Below, in pieces: positions 7,431 to 14,711 of a stretch of 15,804 nucleotides of DNA (the stretch's first letter is position 1; each line of letters begins with the position of its first letter). The position numbers and the translations under genes are program-made. Where the stretch lies: contig CAZPEM010000075.1 of assembly GCA_964585575.1 (NCBI GenBank), positions 1 to 15,804 of the forward strand, given 5' to 3'. The notes beneath the pieces were generated by a model. The model was not told the DNA's origin. It saw nothing but the letters and a program-made list of their open reading frames with translations, and searched no databases. The DNA comes from UBA4655 sp964585575 (GTDB taxonomy: Bacteria > Planctomycetota > Planctomycetia > Pirellulales > UBA1268).

Positions 7431-9638
7431 GTGGATTGGATCAAGAAGAACGGTGGTGTCGGCGGAAAACTTGCGGCGTGCGCCGCCCTCGTGGTCTGCC
7501 TGATGGAGCCGATGGCGGCGAGGGTCGCCGCGATCGAGCCGGCTGCCAACGTCGTCACGCCCGGTCCGAACGACCGCCAGATCGCCCTGGCCGTGCGGAG
7601 CTACCTCGAGCGGGAGCATCTCACCCGCCGGTCGATCGACGACGAGATCGCCGCGAGGTGGTTCAAGATGTTCCTCGACGCGCTCGATCCGATGAAGGTC
7701 TACTTCCTGAAGGGGGATATCGACGGTTTCACGGCGCGGGTAGGCGGCCTCGACGACATGGTCCGGCGGGGTGACGTCACGTTCGCCTATGACGTCTTCG
7801 GCCGGTTCCTCGACCGCGTCGACCAGCGGCTTCCGATGATCGAGCGGCTCATTCAGTCGCCGCAGGATTTCACGGTTCCCGAGTCGATCGTGGTGGACCG
7901 GAAGGGGACGACCTGGGCCGCGAACGACGCGGAGGCGGAGGCGGTCTGGAGGCGGAGGATCAAGTACGACCTGCTCGTCCAGAAGATGGAGAAGACGCCG
8001 GAAAAGGAAGCGAAGGAGAAGCTGCTGCGGAGATACCGCAGCTTCGCCAAGCGGATGCACCAGATGACGGCCGATGAGCTCCTCGAGACCTATCTCTCCA
8101 CGCTCACGGCGAGCCTCGATCCGCACACGAGCTACATGAGCCCCGGCACACTCGAGAACTTCGAGATTCAGATGAGGCTGCAGCTCGACGGCATCGGCGC
8201 GTCCTTGAAGGCGGAGGATGGCTTCACGACGATCGCCAGCCTCGTGCCAAACGGCGCCGCGGACAAGGACGGCCGCCTCAAGGCCAAGGATCGTGTGATC
8301 GGCGTCGGGCAGGGCCTTGACGGAGAGATCGTCGACGTGGTCGACATGGACCTCAACGGGGTGGTGAAGCTGATCCGTGGCAAGCGGGGCACCGTCGTGC
8401 GGCTCAAGGTGATCCCGTTCGGCCAGACCGAACCGAAGATCTACGACATCACCCGTGCGAGCATCGAGCTGAAGGACAGCGAGGCCCGTGGCGAGGTGAT
8501 CGAGGAGGGCAAGAAGTCCGACGGTACCCCGTATCGAATCGGCGTGATCAACCTTCCAAGCTTCTACATGGACATGGCCGGCGCCCGGCAGGGGCAGGCC
8601 GAGTACAAGAGCACGACCCGGGACTGCAAGCGAATCCTCAGGGACTTCAAGGGGAAGGGGGTCGACTGCGTCGTGCTCGATCTCCGAAACAACGGAGGCG
8701 GCTCGTTGCCGGAGGCGATCTCGCTCACCGACCTGTTCGTCGACACGGGGCCGGTCGTGCAGGTCAAGGACGCCGACAAGCGTGTGCAGCAGTACGACGC
8801 TGTCGAGCCGGGATTGGAGTGGGAAGGTCCGCTCGTCGTCATGATCAACAAGTTCAGCGCGAGCGCCAGTGAGATCGTCGCCGGAGCGATCCAGGACTAC
8901 AGGCGGGGCCTCGTGGTCGGCGACAAGGCGACGCACGGAAAGGGAACGGTCCAGAGCCTGCAGGAGATCAAGGTCTTCCGTCAGTTGCCGGGCCCGTCGC
9001 TCGGGGCCATCAAGATCACGATGCAGCAGTTCTACCGGCCGAGCGGCGACAGCACGCAAAACGAGGGCGTCGGCAGCGATGTCGAGCTGCCGAGCATCAC
9101 GACCCACCTCGAGGTCGGCGAGTCGGACCTTGACTATGCGCTCGCCTTCGACCGGGTGCCGCGGGCGGCCCACGGTTCGAGCAACAAGGTCTCCGACGAA
9201 CTGGTCTCGATGCTCCAGAGCCGTTCCAAGACCCGCGTCGGAGCCGACGAGGATTTCCGGAAGGTTGACCGCGAGATCGAACGGTACAAGTCCCGGAAGA
9301 ACCAGAAGGTGATCTCGCTCGTGGAGGAAGACTTCAAGAAGTTCTGGAACGACTCCAAGGCGGCCGACGACGAGGAGAAGAAACTCGAGGAGTCCGTCGA
9401 CCCGAAGCGGCCGGTCGTCAAGCGGGACTTCTATTTCAACGAGGCCATGCGGGTTACGCTCGACTACCTGCAGGCGCTCGACAAGGGCGTGGCGAGCCTC
9501 GCCCGGCTCGATCCCGCAGCGAGCGCGGCCGCCAACAGTGCTGCCGCCAACAGTGGAGCCGCCGTGGCGCCACTGAAGACCGAGCAGTTCGATTCGGGCC
9601 GGCGGCCTCCCGTGCCCGCGCCGCCGATCGCACCGTAA
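7431..9638 (+). CDS. prc: Tail-specific carboxy-terminal processing protease (S41, Prc/Tsp type)
   Basis: The 735-residue protease belongs to family S41A, which cleaves proteins near exposed C-termini in the periplasm. A signal peptide runs from basic KK at 5-6 through a hydrophobic core at about 14-25 to a likely cleavage near Ala34. A helical Prc-type N-terminal domain follows at about 45-240, then a PDZ domain at about 245-335, then the protease core. The core has LDLRNNGGGS and the nucleophile region FSASASEI, where Ser478 aligns with Ser452 of E. coli Prc, and the general base Lys504 in THGKGTVQ. The Ser-Lys distance is 26 rather than 25, through one extra residue in GDKATHGK. A charged helical C-terminal domain at about 610-690 matches the Prc tail. 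The last 35 residues are Ala/Pro-rich with a short tandem repeat. Its substrates are unknown. It converges with the epimerase gene. Confidence 0.95.
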   Translation: MDWIKKNGGVGGKLAACAALVVCLMEPMAARVAAIEPAANVVTPGPNDRQIALAVRSYLEREHLTRRSIDDEIAARWFKMFLDALDPMKVYFLKGDIDGFTARVGGLDDMVRRGDVTFAYDVFGRFLDRVDQRLPMIERLIQSPQDFTVPESIVVDRKGTTWAANDAEAEAVWRRRIKYDLLVQKMEKTPEKEAKEKLLRRYRSFAKRMHQMTADELLETYLSTLTASLDPHTSYMSPGTLENFEIQMRLQLDGIGASLKAEDGFTTIASLVPNGAADKDGRLKAKDRVIGVGQGLDGEIVDVVDMDLNGVVKLIRGKRGTVVRLKVIPFGQTEPKIYDITRASIELKDSEARGEVIEEGKKSDGTPYRIGVINLPSFYMDMAGARQGQAEYKSTTRDCKRILRDFKGKGVDCVVLDLRNNGGGSLPEAISLTDLFVDTGPVVQVKDADKRVQQYDAVEPGLEWEGPLVVMINKFSASASEIVAGAIQDYRRGLVVGDKATHGKGTVQSLQEIKVFRQLPGPSLGAIKITMQQFYRPSGDSTQNEGVGSDVELPSITTHLEVGESDLDYALAFDRVPRAAHGSSNKVSDELVSMLQSRSKTRVGADEDFRKVDREIERYKSRKNQKVISLVEEDFKKFWNDSKAADDEEKKLEESVDPKRPVVKRDFYFNEAMRVTLDYLQALDKGVASLARLDPAASAAANSAAANSGAAVAPLKTEQFDSGRRPPVPAPPIAP
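9528..9557 (+). repeat. 15-nt tandem repeat inside the protease gene
   Basis: Two adjacent 15-nt units share GCCGCCAACAGTG and differ only in the last two bases. They are in frame and encode AANSA and AANSG at residues 700-709, in the low-complexity tail. This looks like a recent slippage duplication that keeps the frame. Confidence 0.7.
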
Positions 9639-9675
9639 CAGCCGTTCCGTTTCCCCGGTTGCAGTCTGGTCTGGT

Positions 9676-9691
9676 GGGGCGTGGCCGCCCC
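9676..9691. terminator. Hairpin between convergent genes, possible bidirectional terminator
   Basis: GGGGCG, loop TGGC and CGCCCC form a perfect 6-bp G+C stem with a 4-nt loop. It lies immediately after the epimerase stop codon on the minus strand and 37 nt after the protease stop on the plus strand, in the 53-nt convergent gap. No T-run follows on either strand, so it is not a classical intrinsic terminator, though position favours transcript-end function. Confidence 0.4.
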
Positions 9692-10543
9692 TCAGGGCAT
9701 GACGAGCGGCAGGGCCGCGATCGGGTCGGGATGAACCGGCGTGAGGCCGAGGTCCTGCCAGACACGCTCGGAACGGACTCGTTTGTCGGCGCAGCGGCTG
9801 CGCGGAGCCGCCGGGTCCCAGGCGACGGGCGGGGACGCCGTGAGTTCCGCGAGCCGGCCGTACCAGTCGCGTCGACGGACGGGACGACCGTCGGAGACGA
9901 CGTAGAGCGGTCGCGGCGAGGCCAGTTCGGCGATGCCGCAGACGACCCTGGCGGCATCGTCGACGTGGACGAGATTGAGCCAGGTGTCGGGATCGGCCGC
10001 GATCAGCCGGCCGGCGGCGAGGTCGGCCAGCCTCGGCAGGCGAGCCGGACCGTAGAGCCCCGCGAAGCGGAGGGCCACGCCGGGGCCGAGCCGATGCGCC
10101 GCAAGCATCGATTCGGTCTCGACGAGCACGCGGCCGGCCTCGCGGGAGGGAGCCGGCGGCGTTTCCTCGTCGACGAAATCACCGTCGGCTTCCCCCCAGA
10201 CCCCGGTTGAACTCGAGAGGATCACCCTCGGCGAGCCCGCGACTCGATCGAGCAGCCGTCGCAGCCCCTCGACGTGGACCTGCCGCGGATTCGCGCCGGA
10301 GGTGCGGTCGAATCCGACCGCCCAGAAGATGGTGTCGACCCGGGGCGGTTCCCGAAGCGACTCTTCCAGGGCGACGTCGCCGATGATCGGCTCGGCTCCG
10401 ATCGCCGAAACCTCGGCCGCCCGGGATCGCGTCACCGCGAAGACGCGGTCGCCGGCGGCGACCCACCGACGGGCGACCCGGCTGCCGAGGTAGCCGCAGC
10501 CGACCACCAGCCGCGTTCGTGCCGGTCGGTCGTGCGCGTTCAT
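9692..10543 (-). CDS. NAD-dependent epimerase/dehydratase-like protein (atypical SDR, YeeZ-like)
   Basis: The 283-residue protein has a Rossmann fold that binds NAD(P): the nucleotide loop VVGCGYLGSRVARRW starts near residue 11. Later come a strand with FWAVG, the segment SSSTGVWGE in the position of the SDR Ser-Tyr region, and ALRFAGLYGP before the substrate part. The usual YxxxK pair is not evident: the STGVYG tyrosine is Trp here, and the segment GRVLVETE stands where the next helix is expected. This fits the atypical SDR group that includes YeeZ, whose reactions are mostly unknown, so no substrate is proposed. The ATG at 10543 overlaps the ruvX stop in ATGA and has GGGAGG about 9 nt upstream. 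It is the last gene of the minus-strand run. Confidence 0.8.
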   Translation of the reverse strand: MNAHDRPARTRLVVGCGYLGSRVARRWVAAGDRVFAVTRSRAAEVSAIGAEPIIGDVALEESLREPPRVDTIFWAVGFDRTSGANPRQVHVEGLRRLLDRVAGSPRVILSSSTGVWGEADGDFVDEETPPAPSREAGRVLVETESMLAAHRLGPGVALRFAGLYGPARLPRLADLAAGRLIAADPDTWLNLVHVDDAARVVCGIAELASPRPLYVVSDGRPVRRRDWYGRLAELTASPPVAWDPAAPRSRCADKRVRSERVWQDLGLTPVHPDPIAALPLVMP

Positions 10544-10992
10544 GGCTGAGGCCTCCCAACGCGGGCCATCCAATCGGCAAGCAGGATCTGCGCGGCGATC
10601 GCGTCGCTGAGTCGCTTCTTGCGGCCGCGGGTGAGGCCGCTGCCCGCGAGCTTTCCGGCGGCCTCCGCCGACGTGTACCGCTCGTCCTGGAACTCGACCG
10701 GAAGGCCGGTCGCCGCCGCGAGCCAGCCGCCGAACCGTTCGGCCTCCTTCGACATCCGGCTCGGCGTGCCGTCGGCGTTGAGCGGCAGACCGACCACGAA
10801 GCCGACGAGCCGCTCCTCGTCCGCGAGCGACCTGTAGAACGACCGCTCCCGATCGACGTCGCCGGTCGGCTCGTGCATGGCCCAGGGACTCGCGAGGATC
10901 CGCGATGCGTCGCAGACGGCGATGCCGATCCGCTTGAGGCCGAAGTCGATGCCGGCAACGCGTCCCGACGGGATGGATGGGGGCCCGCTCAT
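10540..10992 (-). CDS. ruvX: Putative pre-16S rRNA nuclease / Holliday junction resolvase-like protein
   Basis: The 150-residue product has the length and motifs of the YqgF/RuvX family, RNase H-fold nucleases that mature the 16S rRNA 5' end and were first predicted as Holliday junction resolvases. It shows GIDFGLKRIGIAV with Asp16, VVGLPLNADG, the acidic FQDERYTS segment, and KKRLSDAIAAQILL carrying the last conserved Asp. These three acidic positions would bind the metal ions. The ATG at 10992 overlaps the hydrolase stop by 4 nt (ATGA), and its own stop overlaps the epimerase start in the same way, so it is the middle of a coupled trio. There is no clear Shine-Dalgarno before it. Assignment is secure; which activity matters in this organism is not shown. 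Confidence 0.93.
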   Translation of the reverse strand: MSGPPSIPSGRVAGIDFGLKRIGIAVCDASRILASPWAMHEPTGDVDRERSFYRSLADEERLVGFVVGLPLNADGTPSRMSKEAERFGGWLAAATGLPVEFQDERYTSAEAAGKLAGSGLTRGRKKRLSDAIAAQILLADWMARVGRPQP

Positions 10993-11960
10993 GGCCGCTC
11001 GGACGGCGTGAAGCGGCCCGACCGGAGAAACGCGGCGGTCGCCCGCTGAACCGTCTCGCTCTTCATCATCGCCGCATGACGCACCGGCAGCAGGAGGAAG
11101 TCATCCGCACCCTCGAGCCGCGTCTCCTCGACCCGAACCACGGCGTCGTCGTCCCCTTCGAGCAGGTCGCTGTAGCCGCGTCCGTCTCCCCGGCCTCCGG
11201 CGACGATTCCGAAAGGGCAGGGGGGCACGGCGAGCGAGCCCTCGATGCGGTCCCATTCGACGGCCAGCTCCCGGGCGGCCCCTTCGGCGAGGAGCGAGAC
11301 GAGCCAGAGGCGGGACGCCATCTTCGCAAGGTCGGAGCCACGGTTCGGGGAACCGAGCATCACGACCCGCCCGACCCTCGCGACCGCATCGCGGTCGGCC
11401 ATCGCCATCCATCGCCGGATCACGATCCCGCCAAGGCTGTGGCCGACGAAGCTCACGAGGCTCTCCTTGGGGAGCGAGTCGACCACCGCCGCGAGGCTGC
11501 GGGCATGGTCGTCGATCCCGGCCCTCGGGCTCGCGTAGCCGACCGTCATGACCGTTCCATCGAGGGCATCGCGGAGGTGATCGACGAGGGGCTGCATCGA
11601 GTGGCGGCCCTCGCCGAGCCCGTGGAGCACGAGCACGGTCGCACGGCCGATTGCGGGAATCTCGCCGGCGGCCCGCCGCTTCCCGAGGGATGCGAGGCAC
11701 TCGTCATACGAGCCCGAGGCGACGACGCGATCGCGAGGGTCGAGCAGCCGCCAGTCGTCGCTTTTGGCCCGCCGCTGGAGCCTCCAGTCGTGCTCGACCC
11801 GCTGGTCGGACCACTCGATCGCGTCGGCGGCGGCCCGGAAGCTCGCGAGCCACTCCGGACCCTCGGCGGGCGGCTCGGAGCGATCGGCGCCACGGGCGGG
11901 AAAACACCCGATCAGGCACCCGCAGAAAACGACGATGGCCGCGACGTTGCGCCGGTTCAT
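10989..11960 (-). CDS. Exported alpha/beta-hydrolase, lipase/esterase-like
   Basis: The 323-residue protein begins with an export signal (RR at 3-4, hydrophobic 7-18). LIGC at 16-19 fits a lipoprotein box with Cys19 as the lipidated residue; cleavage after ARGA at 25 is an alternative. The alpha/beta-hydrolase core begins near 105 with VLVLHGLGEG (oxyanion region 113-118). It continues with the nucleophile elbow GHSLGG, Ser175, and MLGSPNRGSD at 201-210. The catalytic acid is probably among Asp270-272 (GDDDAVV) and the histidine is His295 in PVRH. This arrangement resembles triacylglycerol lipases and PGAP1-like esterases, but the substrate is unknown. The ATG at 11960 lies 10 nt after the manC stop with no Shine-Dalgarno. 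Its stop overlaps the ruvX start. An envelope location is inferred. Confidence 0.85.
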   Translation of the reverse strand: MNRRNVAAIVVFCGCLIGCFPARGADRSEPPAEGPEWLASFRAAADAIEWSDQRVEHDWRLQRRAKSDDWRLLDPRDRVVASGSYDECLASLGKRRAAGEIPAIGRATVLVLHGLGEGRHSMQPLVDHLRDALDGTVMTVGYASPRAGIDDHARSLAAVVDSLPKESLVSFVGHSLGGIVIRRWMAMADRDAVARVGRVVMLGSPNRGSDLAKMASRLWLVSLLAEGAARELAVEWDRIEGSLAVPPCPFGIVAGGRGDGRGYSDLLEGDDDAVVRVEETRLEGADDFLLLPVRHAAMMKSETVQRATAAFLRSGRFTPSERP

Positions 11961-11970
11961 GGATGATTGG

Positions 11971-13053
11971 TCAGAGGACGTCGGTCCATCCGCGGTGTTC
12001 CAGTTCCGCGACGACCTTCCTCACCGCCTCCTCGCAGGAGCGATCGGCGACGAGGGTGGCGTCGGGGGTGCACACCACAAGCATATCGGCCACCCCGAGC
12101 GTGACCACGAGGTGATCGCCGTCGGCATGCACGATCGTGCGGACACTGTCGATCCCGACGTGCCGGCCGACCACGGTGTTGCCGAGGGCGTCCGCTCCCC
12201 GCTGCCGCGCGACCGCGGACCAGCCGCCGAGGTCATCCCAGGCGAACGGCGCGGAGATCGTGACCACGTCCTTCGCATGCTCGAGCACGGCGTAGTCGAC
12301 CGAGATCCCCTTGATCGCCGCGAACTCCTCGTCGAACACCCGGTCGCGGTGCGGCGTGTCCCATGCCGCGGCGATCCGTGCGAGCCGCTCGACGAGGTCC
12401 GGCTGGCTTCTCCGGAGCGCGTCCAGGATCGTCGCCGCCTTCCAGACGAAGATGCCGGCGTTCCAGAGAAACGTGCCGGCCGAAAGGTACTCGGCGGCGA
12501 CGCTCGCCGGAGGCTTCTCGCGAAACCGCAGCACCTCGTGCACCGGCGCCCCGCCGCAGGACGGCTCGATCGGCTCGCCCCGCTCGATGTACCCGAAGCT
12601 CTCCGCCGGATAGGTCGGCGGAATGCCGAAGGTGACCAGCCGTCCCGGCCGCTCCTCGACGAGCGCCGCCGCCTGTCGGATCGCCTCTCGGAACTTCTCG
12701 GCGGGGCTGATGACGTGATCGGAGGGCATCACGGCCATCGTGGCGTCGGGATCGTCGCGGCTGACGAGCAAGGCCGCCAGGCCGACGCAGGGGGCGGTGT
12801 CCCGCTTGCAGGGCTCGCCCACGAGCGAGGATTCGGGGAGGCCGGGCAGCTGGCTCCTCACGACCGGAAGGAGACGCTGCGACGTGACGATCATGGTCCG
12901 CGGAAGCGGCACGAGCCCTTCGAGCCGCAGCACCGTGTCCGCGAGGAGCGTGCGGCTGCCGGCGAGCGGAAGGAGCTGCTTCGGCAGCGCGGTCCGGCTC
13001 GCCGGCCAGAAGCGGGTGCCGGACCCTCCGGCCATGACGATCGCGTGAAGCAT
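11971..13053 (-). CDS. manC: Mannose-1-phosphate guanylyltransferase
   Basis: The 360-residue enzyme makes GDP-mannose from mannose 1-phosphate and GTP. The nucleotidyltransferase signature MAGGSGTRFWPASR is at 7-20, with PKQLLPL at 24-30, PSDH at 110-113, TFGIPPTYPAESFGYI at 141-156, the FREKP sugar-binding motif at 177-181, WNAGIF at 197-202 and DYAVLEHA at 253-260. There is no C-terminal phosphomannose isomerase domain, so it is the single-function short form. The ATG at 13053 has AGGAG 6 nt upstream and lies 15 nt after the stop of the UDP-sugar pyrophosphorylase gene. GDP-mannose would serve polysaccharide, mannan or glycosylation pathways in the envelope; no glycosyltransferase is in the window. 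Confidence 0.95.
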   Translation of the reverse strand: MLHAIVMAGGSGTRFWPASRTALPKQLLPLAGSRTLLADTVLRLEGLVPLPRTMIVTSQRLLPVVRSQLPGLPESSLVGEPCKRDTAPCVGLAALLVSRDDPDATMAVMPSDHVISPAEKFREAIRQAAALVEERPGRLVTFGIPPTYPAESFGYIERGEPIEPSCGGAPVHEVLRFREKPPASVAAEYLSAGTFLWNAGIFVWKAATILDALRRSQPDLVERLARIAAAWDTPHRDRVFDEEFAAIKGISVDYAVLEHAKDVVTISAPFAWDDLGGWSAVARQRGADALGNTVVGRHVGIDSVRTIVHADGDHLVVTLGVADMLVVCTPDATLVADRSCEEAVRKVVAELEHRGWTDVL

Positions 13054-13068
13054 GGAGGCTCCTGGTGT

Positions 13069-14511
13069 TCAGCTGGAGGATCGAGGCGTCCCGTCGCCCC
13101 ACGAGACTACCGACTCACCGATCACCACGCACGGGCGTTCGATCCGGCTGCCGGGCGGCATGTGTCGCAGGTCGAACTCGTCGATGATCGACGGGGCCAG
13201 TTCGACGTCGATCCCGTCCGCGACTGTGACCCCCATCCGCGACAGCAGCCTGCGGGCCTGCGTCACCATCGCCCTGCGGACGTGTTCAGGGGAGTCGGCG
13301 GCGCTGCCCGGCGGGTGCTTCAGCGGGGCGAATCCCTCGGCCGGATCGATCGTGACGGTGGTGACCCGCCGGGCGAGCGGAAACAGGTCGAAGATGAACC
13401 GCTCGAACTTGAAGGCGTTGGGCGTCGTCGGCGACACCCGTTCTCCGGATTCGTCGATGAACGAGACGGCTTTGCGGGCGAGGTGCAGCGGCAGCGACGA
13501 CTTGCCCGCGACGGCCTCGGCGAGGAACGCGAGACGGAAGCAGTGCACGGCGATGCTGCCGGCGTGAAATCGAAGCCGACCGTCCGGGAGACGCTCGCGG
13601 GAGAGCGTCTTCGGCAGATCGCTGTACTCCACGACCCTGCAGACCCCTCCTGCTTCGACGACCACGCCGACCCGCTCGTCCGGCTCCCGCTTCTCGACGA
13701 CCTGGGTCGTGATGTCGGAGTTGGAGACGAGGTGCATCCCGAGAAACGACGGATCGAGCGGGGACGCGAGCGGATTGTCGACCTGAAAGCTGGAGACGTG
13801 CTCGATGCCACGGCGGGCGAACCAGTCGATCCCGCCCGCGGCGGAAAGCGCGCAGAGCATGCCGCCGTGCCCGTCGGGCGCCATCGCGACGTGGTCGGGC
13901 GCGTCGAGCAGCATCGTGAGCGAGTCGATCGCGAGGGGCGGCAGGTCGGCCTGTCGGAAGAAGAACACCGCGTCGGGGTCGAGCCCGAAAAAGCGATGGG
14001 ATTGGAGGAATTCCTTCGTCTCGGCGTCGGTGGAGGAACTCGTCATGATCGCCAACGGCACTTCGCGGCCATACCGCCGCCCGATCGCCGCGAGCCTCCC
14101 GAGGAGGATTTCGAACAGCGACGCCCGCGAAATCGGGCCGATCGGATAGACGCCCTTGGGGCCGTCGCACCGGAGACGCGATGCCTGCCCACCGGCCACA
14201 AGAATCGCGCCTACCTGCCCGATCGCGAGCGCCTCCTCGCCGGCAGGCCGCCACGCCGCCGCCGAGCAGTCGTCCGGCGAGAGCCGCTGGCCCGCGGGGG
14301 TGGACGCGATGGAGAGAAATGCTGGATCGACGCCCTCGTCCGCCGCCGCCGTCGCCGCATGACGCATCTCGTCGAAGACGGCCCAGTCGATCGCCTCCAA
14401 CTGTCGAGCGAGACTCATCCGCCCTTCGTCGTCGAGCTCGTTCCAGAAACGCAGCACGCCGGCTTGGCCGGCCTGCTCGAGCGATTCGACGATGTGGCGG
14501 GGTGGCTGCAC
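13069..14511 (-). CDS. UDP-N-acetylhexosamine/UDP-sugar pyrophosphorylase, eukaryotic UAP1 type
   Basis: The 480-residue protein belongs to the UDPGP family, whose members make UDP-GlcNAc, UDP-GalNAc or UDP-glucose from UTP and the sugar 1-phosphate. Matches to the UAP1 branch run along its length: FWNELDDEGR near 22-31, the UTP loop LVAGGQASRL...GPKG at 104-120, MTSSSTDAET at 156-165, the FFFRQADLPPL segment at 183-193, PDGHGG at 212-217, QVDNPL at 243-248, EYSDLP near 295-300, and AFKFERFIFDLFP at 366-378. The loop is unusual, ASRLRC instead of GTRLG. The start is a GTG at 14511 without a Shine-Dalgarno; it is kept because family-like sequence begins by residue 20, and the frame closes upstream at 14566. 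Most bacteria use GlmU for this job. The substrate cannot be fixed from sequence. Confidence 0.88.
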   Translation of the reverse strand: MQPPRHIVESLEQAGQAGVLRFWNELDDEGRMSLARQLEAIDWAVFDEMRHAATAAADEGVDPAFLSIASTPAGQRLSPDDCSAAAWRPAGEEALAIGQVGAILVAGGQASRLRCDGPKGVYPIGPISRASLFEILLGRLAAIGRRYGREVPLAIMTSSSTDAETKEFLQSHRFFGLDPDAVFFFRQADLPPLAIDSLTMLLDAPDHVAMAPDGHGGMLCALSAAGGIDWFARRGIEHVSSFQVDNPLASPLDPSFLGMHLVSNSDITTQVVEKREPDERVGVVVEAGGVCRVVEYSDLPKTLSRERLPDGRLRFHAGSIAVHCFRLAFLAEAVAGKSSLPLHLARKAVSFIDESGERVSPTTPNAFKFERFIFDLFPLARRVTTVTIDPAEGFAPLKHPPGSAADSPEHVRRAMVTQARRLLSRMGVTVADGIDVELAPSIIDEFDLRHMPPGSRIERPCVVIGESVVSWGDGTPRSSS

Positions 14512-14565
14512 GGTTCGTTGGCTGGAAGTTGAGTCGTCGGCTTGAAGGCGAGGCGGCGAAACGGT

Positions 14566-14679
14566 TCAGAGCCCGCCCCGGACCCACATCCACAATAGCA
14601 GGCAGAGGAGCGGGAAGCCGACGAAGATCACGGCGTAGGTGAAGAGCGTCGTCCACAGGTGTTCCGGCCAGCGAGCCAT
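14566..14679 (-). CDS. Small single-pass membrane protein, 37 residues
   Basis: A 37-residue reading frame starts at ATG 14679 behind a strong GGAGG. It encodes a short polar N-terminus (MARWPEHLW), one hydrophobic helix at about 10-33 ending in LLLWMW, and a short basic tail RGGL. One positive charge at each end leaves its orientation open. It lies 32 nt after the two-TM hypothetical gene and 54 nt before the UAP-type gene, on the same strand, so it is likely in the same message. The frame extends further upstream, but only the ATG at 14679 has a ribosome-binding site, and the upstream extension would run into the preceding gene. I do not recognise a family and suggest no function. Confidence 0.65.
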   Translation of the reverse strand: MARWPEHLWTTLFTYAVIFVGFPLLCLLLWMWVRGGL

Positions 14680-14687
14680 CGACCAAT

Positions 14688-14692
14688 CCTCC
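14688..14692 (-). promoter_or_regulatory. Ribosome-binding site of the 37-residue protein
   Basis: GGAGG on the minus strand is 8 nt from the ATG at 14679. It is the main evidence that this very short frame is translated from that ATG. Confidence 0.7.
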
Positions 14693-14711
14693 ACAGGGCT
14701 TTCGGGGGCGT

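Noticed and set aside
4632..9173. A 1513-residue open frame on the minus strand opposite the MFS, chelatase and protease genes
   Set aside because: It is antisense to three genes with clear family motifs, has an Arg/Asp/His-rich composition typical of reversed high-G+C codons, and shows no domain. Stop codons are rare in such frames.
10544..10573. Earlier ATG adding 10 residues to the epimerase-like protein
   Set aside because: It would overlap ruvX by over 30 nt; the ATG at 10543 forms an ATGA overlap and has GGGAGG upstream.
11764..14532. A 922-residue open frame on the plus strand
   Set aside because: It is antisense to manC and the UAP-type gene, both unmistakable on the other strand, and has the same Arg/Asp-rich shadow composition.
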